From UKL13-2 sp044346745 (GTDB lineage: Bacteria; Pseudomonadota; Gammaproteobacteria; Burkholderiales; Usitatibacteraceae): a DNA stretch of 13,731 nt. This document shows, in pieces, positions 7,881-13,731 of the stretch. Location of the stretch: NCBI GenBank assembly GCA_044346745.1, contig JBIIYQ010000075.1, positions 1 to 13,731 of the forward strand. The letters are read 5' to 3'. Numbering within the stretch: the first letter of the stretch is position 1; each line of letters starts with the position of its first letter. Under the pieces are notes generated by a model, which saw nothing but the letters and a program-made list of their open reading frames with translations, searched no databases and was not told where the DNA came from. A program made the translations under genes and the position numbers.

Positions 7881-7997
7881 TTGCTGAGGAGCGTTGCGAT
7901 TACCGGACTGGGTTTTCTAGTGGCTGGTTCCAGGCTCAGCAAGGGTAGGACAGTGGCGGCAACTTTGTCACAACCACCCCAAGAATCAACGACGCTC
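7881..7997 (+). promoter_or_regulatory. SAH riboswitch (S-adenosylhomocysteine aptamer)
   Basis: The sequence matches the SAH riboswitch consensus: CTGAGGAGCGTTGCG at the 5' end (7884-7898), CCAGGCTCAGC in the middle (7930-7940) and CAACGACGCTC at the 3' end (7987-7997). TTGCTGAG (7881-7888) pairs perfectly with CTCAGCAA (7935-7942). GAGCG-TTG (7889-7896) pairs with CAA and CGCTC (7987-7989, 7993-7997) as the closing P1 helix. GTGG (7953-7956) and CCAC (7974-7977) can form the variable stem. The class is known to sense SAH and switch on ahcY. The 3' strand of P1 is reused in the adjacent terminator, so ligand binding should favour read-through. Confidence 0.93.
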
Positions 7998-8027
7998 GCA
8001 TCCGAAATGGATGCGGGCGTTTTTTTT
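7992..8027 (+). terminator. Riboswitch-controlled intrinsic terminator
   Basis: CGCTCGCATCC (7993-8003) pairs with GGATGCGGGCG (8009-8019) around a GAAAT loop, with one G-U pair and an extra A-T at the base (7992/8020), followed by eight T (8020-8027). The 5' arm shares CGCTC (7993-7997) with riboswitch P1, so the two folds exclude each other. Confidence 0.92.
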
Positions 8028-8041
8028 CGCCCGCGTTTTTT
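8011..8041 (+). other. Second hairpin reusing the terminator 3' arm
   Basis: GCGGGCG (8013-8019) also pairs with CGCCCGC (8028-8034), with the terminator's own T8 tract as the loop. One G-U and one A-U pair extend it to 9 bp (8011-8019/8028-8036), and five further T follow (8037-8041). It is mutually exclusive with the main terminator. It may be a weak second terminator that forms when the riboswitch is ligand-bound, or a structural spacer. Confidence 0.5.
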
Positions 8042-8065
8042 GAAAATACTCGTTAGGACACCAAC

Positions 8066-9493
8066 ATGAACGCAATGCTAAAGCCGCAAAACATCATCGA
8101 CAACGACTACGTCGTCACCGATCTCAGCTTGGCTGAGTGGGGCAATAAAGAAATCAAGATCGCAGAGGTTGAAATGCCCGGTCTGATGGCCATTCGCAAG
8201 GAATTTGCGTTGACCATGCCTCTGAAGGGCGCACGTATCACCGGATCGCTGCATATGACGATCCAAACTGCCGTTCTGATTCAAACCTTGGAAGCGTTGG
8301 GTGCGGATGTGCGTTGGGCATCGTGCAATATTTTCTCAACACAAGACCATGCTGCTGCTGCCATCGCGGCAAATGGCACGCCGGTGTTTGCGAAAAAAGG
8401 TGAAACGCTGGAAGAGTATTGGGACTACACCCACCGTATCTTTGAATGGAAAGACGGCGGTTATTCCAACATGATTCTTGACGATGGTGGTGACGCAACG
8501 CTGCTGCTGCATCTCGGCACACGTGCGGAAAAGGATGCTTCTGTACTGAATCATCCCGGTTCAGATGAAGAGCGCATCTTGTATGCGTCGATCAAAGCAA
8601 AACTTGCGCAAGACCCAACCTGGTACTCAGTACGCTTGAAAGAAATCAAAGGTGTCACCGAAGAAACCACTACCGGTGTACATCGCCTGTATCAAATGCA
8701 CAAAGACGGCAAGCTGGCATTCCCAGCGATCAACGTCAACGACTCCGTCACAAAATCGAAGTTCGACAACCTCTACGGCTGTCGCGAATCCTTGGTTGAC
8801 GCGATCAAACGCGCCACCGACGTCATGATTGCCGGCAAGATCGCGGTGGTTGCTGGTTATGGCGATGTGGGCAAGGGTTCGGCGCAGGCATTGCGCGCAC
8901 TGTCGGCCCAGGTTTGGGTCACCGAGATTGACCCGATCTGCGCGTTGCAGGCGGCGATGGAAGGTTATCGCGTGGTGACGATGGACTACGCTGTGGACAA
9001 GGCGGATATTTTTGTTACCGCCACCGGCAACTATCACATCATCACCAAGCAGCACATGGAGAAGATGAAAGACCAAGCCATCGTCTGCAACATCGGTCAC
9101 TTCGATAATGAAATTGACGTGGCGTCGATCGAGAAGGCCTGCAAGTGGGAAGAGATCAAGCCACAAGTTGATCATGTGATTTTCCCGGACGGCAAACGCA
9201 TCATCTTGCTGGCCAAGGGACGTCTGGTCAACTTGGGATGTGGTACCGGCCACCCAAGTTATGTGATGTCGTCGTCGTTTGCCAACCAGACGATTGCGCA
9301 GATCGAGTTGTTCGCCAACACGGCAAAATATCCGATCGGCGTCTACACGCTGCCGAAGCACTTGGATGAAAAAGTCGCACGTCTTCAACTCAAAACGCTC
9401 AATGCGCAATTGACTGAGTTGACCGACGAGCAGGCGAATTACATCCATGTGACAAAGCAGGGTCCGTATAAACCGGATACCTATCGCTACTAA
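8066..9493 (+). CDS. ahcY: Adenosylhomocysteinase (S-adenosyl-L-homocysteine hydrolase)
   Basis: AhcY splits S-adenosylhomocysteine into adenosine and homocysteine, removing the product inhibitor of methyltransferases and feeding the methionine cycle. The 475-residue length fits the bacterial form with the extra insert (about residues 155-195). Visible are His63 (GSLHMT), the DHAAAAIA motif (94-101), Glu199-Glu200 (TEETTTG), Lys230 and Asp234 (TKSKFDNLYGC), the NAD-binding GYGDVGKG (264-271), His345 (NIGHFD) and the C-terminal Lys469/Tyr473 (KPDTYRY) that reaches into the partner subunit's NAD site. The ATG at 8066 is preceded by AGGA at 8055-8058. Expression is under the SAH riboswitch and terminator just upstream. 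No terminator is visible after its stop, only 66 bases before the antitoxin gene. Confidence 0.98.
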   Translation: MNAMLKPQNIIDNDYVVTDLSLAEWGNKEIKIAEVEMPGLMAIRKEFALTMPLKGARITGSLHMTIQTAVLIQTLEALGADVRWASCNIFSTQDHAAAAIAANGTPVFAKKGETLEEYWDYTHRIFEWKDGGYSNMILDDGGDATLLLHLGTRAEKDASVLNHPGSDEERILYASIKAKLAQDPTWYSVRLKEIKGVTEETTTGVHRLYQMHKDGKLAFPAINVNDSVTKSKFDNLYGCRESLVDAIKRATDVMIAGKIAVVAGYGDVGKGSAQALRALSAQVWVTEIDPICALQAAMEGYRVVTMDYAVDKADIFVTATGNYHIITKQHMEKMKDQAIVCNIGHFDNEIDVASIEKACKWEEIKPQVDHVIFPDGKRIILLAKGRLVNLGCGTGHPSYVMSSSFANQTIAQIELFANTAKYPIGVYTLPKHLDEKVARLQLKTLNAQLTELTDEQANYIHVTKQGPYKPDTYRY

Positions 9494-9501
9494 CATCGCG
9501 C

Positions 9502-9530
9502 TTGCGGCGGGTTCAAATTGGCTCCATAAT
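9502..9530 (+). promoter_or_regulatory. Candidate promoter of the antitoxin-toxin-methyltransferase operon
   Basis: TTGCGG (9502-9507) and CATAAT (9525-9530) are separated by an ideal 17 bases; the -10 matches 5 of 6 consensus positions and the -35 matches 3. The predicted start near 9537 gives a leader of about 23 bases. It lies directly after the ahcY stop. Confidence 0.5.
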
Positions 9531-9556
9531 GCCTCCACTTTGATTTTGTTGGAGGC
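9531..9556 (+). promoter_or_regulatory. Inverted repeat over the antitoxin ribosome binding site (candidate operator)
   Basis: GCCTCCA (9531-9537) and TGGAGGC (9550-9556) are perfect inverted repeats with a 12-base spacer, centre-to-centre 19 bp. A further half-like copy, GCTCCA, lies at 9521-9526. The right arm contains the Shine-Dalgarno GGAGG (9551-9555), 4 bases before the ATG. The left arm lies between the -10 and the predicted start, so it suits a DNA operator for the ribbon-helix-helix antitoxin. In longer read-through RNA from ahcY the same repeat would hide the ribosome binding site. Confidence 0.5.
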
Positions 9557-9559
9557 GTT

Positions 9560-9985
9560 ATGGGGGTGAACTTGTCGATTAAGAATGTGCCTGTTGAGTT
9601 GGCTGAGGCCATTAAGGCCAAGGCGAGTGCGAACCACAGGTCGTTGCAGGGGGAGTTGATGGCGATGCTGACGGCGAATGTGGGCGCGAATGTGGGCACC
9701 TTTGGGCCACGACGAACTGCTCATTCGCCTAGCGCGTTGGCATCGCGCTCAGCGATTGAAGCTCAGCCACGTACGCAATCACTGGAAGAAATCGACGCTG
9801 CCTTGCGCAAGCTATTCCCCATCGTCAAGGAATTGCCACCCGGCGAGTCATCCGTGGACATCGTGCGGCGCATGCGTGATGAATTAGATGCGCGTGATGC
9901 CAGATTTGCGTCAGCTCAGATGAAAGCGCCGCAAGCGCGCAAGCAACCGACGACGGCGAAAAAAGTCACCGGCCATAAATCTTGA
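9560..9985 (+). CDS. FitA/VapB-like ribbon-helix-helix antitoxin
   Basis: The first 40 residues (MGVNLSIKNVPVELAEAIKA..NHRSLQGELMAML) fit a ribbon-helix-helix fold of the FitA/VapB/Arc type: a short beta strand (VNLSIKNV), then two helices. Such antitoxins bind their promoter as dimers and neutralise a PIN toxin with the C-terminal part. At 141 residues it is longer than the usual 70-90; the extra part holds an amphipathic region (75-117, SLEEIDAALRKLF... SSVDIVRRMRDEL) and a basic Gln/Lys/Ala tail (121-141). The stop TGA overlaps the TTG start of the PIN gene (TTGA), so translation is coupled. A promoter and inverted repeat precede it. The role is inferred from the fold and from the adjacent toxin. 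Confidence 0.82.
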   Translation: MGVNLSIKNVPVELAEAIKAKASANHRSLQGELMAMLTANVGANVGTFGPRRTAHSPSALASRSAIEAQPRTQSLEEIDAALRKLFPIVKELPPGESSVDIVRRMRDELDARDARFASAQMKAPQARKQPTTAKKVTGHKS

Positions 9986-10419
9986 ATCGCATATTCGTTG
10001 CCGAGCCAGTGACACCCTATGCCGTCCGGCGACCATTGGTTGTTGACAGCTCGGTGGTCGGCGCGTTTTTGTTCGGCGAGCCTCGTAGTGACGAAGCCAA
10101 AGCGCGGATGGATGGCTGGGCGCTAACCGCACCACGCATCATGACCTATGAGGTCGCCAACATCGGCATGAACAAGATTCGTAGCGCGCAAACCACTTTA
10201 GAAAGCGCAGCCGATGCGATGCGCGCATTTGGCGCTCTTAGCATCGAGATGGTCGATGTATCGCCAGATCGGCTGCTCATAATCGCAGCCACACTCAAAC
10301 TCAGCACCTACGACGCATCCTACGTCTGCGTAGCCGAAGAATACGGCGCACCACTGGCGACTTTTGACAATGTGCTAGGCCGTGCCGCGCTGGCCTATTT
10401 TTCCCAGGCATCCACATGA
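9982..10419 (+). CDS. vapC: PIN-domain toxin, VapC family
   Basis: The 145-residue product has the four acidic residues of a PIN-domain ribonuclease: Asp22 (LVVDSSVVGAF), Glu57 (MTYEVANI), Asp111 (STYDASYVCVA) and Asp129 (LATFDN). VapC-family PIN toxins cut RNA with Mg2+ and are held inactive by the antitoxin encoded upstream. The start is most likely TTG at 9982, overlapping the antitoxin stop by 4 bases; GTG at 10009 is an alternative that keeps the whole PIN domain. Neither has a clear ribosome binding site, which fits translational coupling and low toxin output. Its TGA overlaps the ATG of the methyltransferase gene (ATGA). The active site looks intact. Confidence 0.88.
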   Translation: MNRIFVAEPVTPYAVRRPLVVDSSVVGAFLFGEPRSDEAKARMDGWALTAPRIMTYEVANIGMNKIRSAQTTLESAADAMRAFGALSIEMVDVSPDRLLIIAATLKLSTYDASYVCVAEEYGAPLATFDNVLGRAALAYFSQAST

Positions 10420-13400
10420 CCCCACGTGAAAAATTCATTCGACTGATCCGAGATGACATTCTTCGCTTGGGTGATGCCACGCTCGATTTCGGCATCTATC
10501 GCATTCTTAACTTCCGCCGTGCTGTCATCACGCGCTACTTGGAAGAAACGCTGCCTGCTTTAGTCAGTGCGCAGCTTGCCCGGCTACCGGGTGCCGAGGC
10601 TTCCGAGGAAACCCGCATCTACGCCGCCTTAACGGATTTTTTCTCGCGTTACTACGAGGATGGCGATTTCGTCATGAAGGCGCGGCGCGGTCGCGAAGCG
10701 GCCTACTCCGTGCCTTATAACGGTGAGGACGTGCATTTTCACTGGGCGACCAAAGGTAGCCATTACGTCAAATCTGGCCTGTACTTTGATACCTATGCGG
10801 TCAAGCTCGCGCATAAAGGTGGCGACACGTTGACGCTGGCGGTGGATCGTGCGGAGCTGCCGAAAGACAACAACAAAGCGAAAGACAAGCGCTACTTTGT
10901 CCCCAGCGCCTATGCTGCGGAAGGCAACACCCATCGCGTCACGTTTCAGTGGCGCGCGTTGGACGCCAAGGAGGCAAAAAAATACGAAGGCAAAACCGCG
11001 CAAGACGCCATTATTGAAGCATGGTTGACGGGGCGCGATTTCAAATCCGCCAGTTTGCCCGCCGCGATTCTTGGCGGCTTTCCAGAATCGCGGTCGAACG
11101 ATGACACCAGCGGCCCGGTGACACTTGCCGAGCACGTCAAGCGATTTACCGCCAAGCACAATGCCGATTTTTTTGTGCATCCACAGCTACGCCAGTTTCT
11201 GGAAGGCGAGCTCGATTGGTTTTTGAAAAACGAATTCCTCGCCATTTGGGATAAAGACGCCGAAGGCCTCGTGCGCGAACGCGAGAAATTCAAAATCGCC
11301 AAATCGATTGGCGAATTGCTGATCGCCTTTCTCGGTGAGATCGAAGACGTGCAGGCCGCACTATTTGAGAAGCGCCGCTTTGTCACCAAAACGGATTATT
11401 TGGTCAAGGCCTCAAGCGTCCCCGATGCGCTGCGCGATGCGGCGTGCGCCAACCCAGCACAGGTCGCCGAATGGGCATGGTGGGTGGGCGAGAACAAAAC
11501 CTATGAGCCGCTAAAGCCCTCTTCCGGTAAATCGCACACCGCAAAGCTCGGTAAAGATTTGCTCAAACGCTTTCCGCACTTGCCGATCCACACGCGGCAT
11601 TTTGAGGATGCCTTTACGCTGCAACTACTAAGTGGCTTTGACGATATGGAAGCGGCCTGTGGCGGCTTGCTGGTGGACAGCGAGAATTACGGTGCGTTGC
11701 GGACGTTGGAGCCGACGTACCGGGGGCAGGTGAAGTGTATTTACATTGATCCGCCGTATAACACCGGTAAGGATGAGTTTGCCTATAAGGACGAATACCC
11801 AGACAGCACATGGGGTACTCTCATGCTCAACCGGTTGACGTTGGCTAGTCGACATCTGCGAAGCGATGGCGTACTGGTGCAATCGATCGATCACAACGAA
11901 AGAGTGGTGCTTGGGAATTTGCTCGATGACGTGTTCGGCAAGAACAATCGCTTGGGAGAAATCGTCTGGCAAAACGTTACAGACAACAACCCTACTCAAA
12001 TTGCAAACGAACATGAGTACCTGCTCGTTTCCGCAAAAAATGTATCGAGCTTGCCAAACGAATGGAAGTCACGACGCGTGCCGGCGCGCGACATGCTCAT
12101 TCGGGTTGGTAACGAACTCCTTGCGAGACACAAAAAGCTCGAGGAACTCAAGGCTGCATATCAAGATTGGTTTGTTGAGAAAAAACAGTTTCTCGGCAAG
12201 TTGGACAGATATAAGTACATTGATCGCGGCGGTGTGTACACCGGTAGTCAAAGTGTCCACAACCCAGGCAAAGAAGGTTATCGCTACGATCTGCTCCATC
12301 CGACCACTAAACGCAAATGCAAGATGCCGCTGATGGGTTACCGTTTTCCATATGAAACGATGCAGAAATTGCTCGACGAAAAAAGGATCATTTTTGGGGA
12401 AGACGAGACCAAGCTCATTGAGTTGAAGGTGTATGCCCATGAATACGAGGACAAGCTAAGCAGTGTGCTCGTGCTTGACGGTCGCTCTGGCGCAAATGAG
12501 TTTAGATCGCTGTTCACTGCGGCGCAGCGGTTTAGCAACCCGAAGCCGCCGGGTTTGCTAACGGAGATTTTTCCGTTCATGCTGGGTACCGCTGAAAGCG
12601 TATTCGACTTCTTCGCCGGCTCCGGCACCACCGGCCACGCCGTGATGAATCTCAACCGCGAGGACGGCGGCACGCGCCGCTTTATGCTGGTGGAAATGGG
12701 CGAGTACTTTGATTCGGTGTTGTTGCCGCGCATTGCCAAGGTGATGACCTCACCCGAATGGAAAGACGGTGCGCCGCGCGACACGGTGCAGCACGTTGCA
12801 AACGATGACGATCATTGGTCGGCACGTACCCTGCCGATCATCAAAGTGCTGAGGCTGGAAGGCTACGAAGATAGCCTCAACGCTATCGAATTGCCGGATG
12901 ACGGAACGGATGGCGGAAAAGCCGAAGGCAAGGCCGGTGAGGTGTTTGCGTCCTCGACAGGTGACCGCGACGGCGACGACATTCGTTATGTGCTGCGTGA
13001 GGCGAAGAACGCTGGCGATGCGCCGCAGCCGGTGTTTGTGAACGCGATGGCGTTTGATCACCCGTTTGACTATCGCTTACATGCCAGCGTGGCGGGGGAG
13101 CGTCAAACGCTGACCATTGATTTGGCTGAAACGGTTTGCCTGATGCTCGGCTTGGTCACCAGCCGCATTCGTGAAGCGACGCGCAAGGTCGGCAAAGGCA
13201 AGGGCGCTGTTGTGCAGCGCGCACGCCTGATCGAAGGCCGTTTAGTGCAGGAAGGGCAATCGGCTGAAAGCGCAGAGCGTGCGCTCATCATCTTGCGCGA
13301 TGTGATTGAGGCTGCGCCTGCGTCCGGCCGTGACGAATACGATTGGATTGAAAGCGAAGTGCAATCCCAACTCGGTCGCTCGTTGGCGAGCTACACCACC

Positions 13401-13496
13401 GTATTCTTTAATGGCGACATGAGTTTTTTCGGCGAGGAAAACGCGCAGGCGCTCGATGGGATTGTGAAGCGGGTGATGACGGAGCGTGCCGGGTGA
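10416..13496 (+). CDS. Type III Mod-like site-specific DNA methyltransferase (beta-class, adenine-N6 predicted)
   Basis: This 1026-residue protein would transfer a methyl group from SAM to an amino group in DNA, most likely adenine N6. The catalytic motif IV is IDPPYNTG (444-451), and the SAM-binding motif I comes later, FDFFAGSGTTGHAV (730-743), which is the beta-class order seen in type III Mod proteins. Between them, about 520-700 is the presumed target-recognition region, with markedly lower GC than its surroundings. The N-terminal 395 residues (starting MTPREKFIRLIRDDILRLGD, with DFGIYRILNFRR at 24-35) and the C-terminal 250 lie outside the methylase core and have no clear assignment. 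Typical Mod proteins are about 600-700 residues, so this is a large variant. It overlaps the PIN gene by ATGA. A helicase-nuclease (Res) partner, if present, lies beyond the right edge. Confidence 0.9.
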   Translation: MTPREKFIRLIRDDILRLGDATLDFGIYRILNFRRAVITRYLEETLPALVSAQLARLPGAEASEETRIYAALTDFFSRYYEDGDFVMKARRGREAAYSVPYNGEDVHFHWATKGSHYVKSGLYFDTYAVKLAHKGGDTLTLAVDRAELPKDNNKAKDKRYFVPSAYAAEGNTHRVTFQWRALDAKEAKKYEGKTAQDAIIEAWLTGRDFKSASLPAAILGGFPESRSNDDTSGPVTLAEHVKRFTAKHNADFFVHPQLRQFLEGELDWFLKNEFLAIWDKDAEGLVREREKFKIAKSIGELLIAFLGEIEDVQAALFEKRRFVTKTDYLVKASSVPDALRDAACANPAQVAEWAWWVGENKTYEPLKPSSGKSHTAKLGKDLLKRFPHLPIHTRHFEDAFTLQLLSGFDDMEAACGGLLVDSENYGALRTLEPTYRGQVKCIYIDPPYNTGKDEFAYKDEYPDSTWGTLMLNRLTLASRHLRSDGVLVQSIDHNERVVLGNLLDDVFGKNNRLGEIVWQNVTDNNPTQIANEHEYLLVSAKNVSSLPNEWKSRRVPARDMLIRVGNELLARHKKLEELKAAYQDWFVEKKQFLGKLDRYKYIDRGGVYTGSQSVHNPGKEGYRYDLLHPTTKRKCKMPLMGYRFPYETMQKLLDEKRIIFGEDETKLIELKVYAHEYEDKLSSVLVLDGRSGANEFRSLFTAAQRFSNPKPPGLLTEIFPFMLGTAESVFDFFAGSGTTGHAVMNLNREDGGTRRFMLVEMGEYFDSVLLPRIAKVMTSPEWKDGAPRDTVQHVANDDDHWSARTLPIIKVLRLEGYEDSLNAIELPDDGTDGGKAEGKAGEVFASSTGDRDGDDIRYVLREAKNAGDAPQPVFVNAMAFDHPFDYRLHASVAGERQTLTIDLAETVCLMLGLVTSRIREATRKVGKGKGAVVQRARLIEGRLVQEGQSAESAERALIILRDVIEAAPASGRDEYDWIESEVQSQLGRSLASYTTVFFNGDMSFFGEENAQALDGIVKRVMTERAG

Positions 13497-13552
13497 GAAG
13501 GGAACTTCTCGAAACCGTCGCGAACTTCGCCCGCGCAGCAGGTTTATATTGA
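13493..13552 (+). pseudogene. Possible truncated start of a further operon gene
   Basis: A GTG at 13493 overlaps the methyltransferase stop (GTGA), the third 4-base overlap in this operon. The frame encodes only 19 residues (VRRELLETVANFARAAGLY) and stops at TGA 13550-13552, inside the left end of the palindromic element. A small hairpin, GAGAAG-GGAA-CTTCTC (13495-13510), overlaps its start. It may be the stump of a gene cut by the element, or chance. No family can be assigned from so few residues. Confidence 0.2.
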
Positions 13553-13591
13553 CGCGGCAACTACATATGGAAAACCATTTCAGCCATACCC

Positions 13592-13611
13592 GTTCCCGCG
13601 AAGGCGGGAAC
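13592..13611. repeat. Hairpin unit 1 (REP-like)
   Basis: GTTCCCGC and GCGGGAAC form a perfect 8-bp stem with a GAAG loop. The core TCCCGCGAAGGCGGGA is the exact reverse complement of the core of the second unit. Confidence 0.85.
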
Positions 13612-13647
13612 CCAACTTTATTTAACGCGACAGATTCCGATATTAGA

Positions 13648-13665
13648 CTCCCGCCTTCGCGGGAG
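13648..13665. repeat. Hairpin unit 2 (REP-like), inverted copy
   Basis: CTCCCGC and GCGGGAG form a perfect 7-bp stem with a CTTC loop. It is the inverted copy of the first unit, so the two can pair with each other as well as fold alone. GCGGGGTTTTC follows on the right. Confidence 0.85.
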
Positions 13666-13731
13666 CGGGGTTTTCTTAATTATTCATATTTAGTTGCCGG
13701 ATCAATAGAAGTGCCCAGTAGTGAAACTCGC

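Larger units (their letters stand above)
13547..13707. repeat. Palindromic MITE-like element with two inverted hairpin units
   Basis: The ends are inverted repeats: TATTGA (13547-13552) matches TCAATA (13702-13707), and CGGCAACTACATATG (13555-13569) matches the complement of CATATTTAGTTGCCG (13685-13699) with one mismatch. Next inside, GAAAACC (13570-13576) matches GGTTTTC (13669-13675). Two inverted hairpin units follow. The element encodes no protein. TA occurs at both outer edges, as in elements that target TA, but duplication of the target cannot be proven from one copy. It could also act as an mRNA 3'-end structure for the methyltransferase transcript. Confidence 0.7.

Noticed and set aside
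8627..9724. 365-codon open frame on the minus strand across ahcY
   Set aside because: It is the antisense shadow of a perfectly conserved ahcY; its His/Arg/Val-rich composition is typical of such shadows, and it has no recognisable motif.
13592..13665. Two similar hairpin sequences as a CRISPR array
   Set aside because: Only two copies, in opposite orientation, inside a larger palindrome; no spacer pattern and no cas genes.

Overview
The window looks like a betaproteobacterial chromosome. Three things point there: a block of lipid A acyltransferases, dapF, DUF484 and xerC divergent from metK; an SAH riboswitch in front of ahcY, a class found mainly in beta- and some gamma-proteobacteria; and moderate-to-high GC. 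Species cannot be named from the sequence.

Left half, minus strand (about 1-6490). Reading right to left, two tandem LpxL/HtrB-type lipid A acyltransferases are followed by a small uncharacterised gene with its own possible leaderless promoter, then dapF (lysine/peptidoglycan precursor), a DUF484 GAF-like protein, xerC (chromosome dimer resolution) and the first 566 codons of a penicillin-acylase-family Ntn hydrolase that runs off the left edge. A 29-codon ORF fits exactly between xerC and the acylase, with 4-base overlaps at both ends.

Centre, plus strand (6615-9493). metK makes S-adenosylmethionine and ahcY hydrolyses the by-product S-adenosylhomocysteine. Between them lie a promoter, an SAH riboswitch and an intrinsic terminator. 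The 3' strand of the riboswitch P1 helix is also the 5' arm of the terminator, so the wiring of an SAH-activated ON switch can be read directly. A second hairpin reuses the terminator's 3' arm.

Right third, plus strand (about 9494-13731). This looks like an accessory module placed 66 bases after ahcY with no visible terminator between. A ribbon-helix-helix antitoxin, a PIN-domain (VapC-type) toxin and a 1026-residue type III Mod-like DNA methyltransferase are joined by 4-base start/stop overlaps. A promoter with an inverted repeat covering the antitoxin ribosome binding site precedes them. The methyltransferase has the beta-class motif order (DPPY before FAGSGTT), a long uncharacterised N-terminal region and a low-GC target-recognition segment. 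Directly after it, a possible next ORF opens with another 4-base overlap but is cut off after 19 codons by a roughly 160-bp palindromic, MITE-like element carrying two inverted hairpin units. A restriction subunit, if one exists, would lie beyond the right edge.

The most notable features are the toxin-antitoxin pair co-translated with a DNA methyltransferase, its position next to the SAM/SAH cycle genes, and the palindromic element that seems to interrupt the operon.
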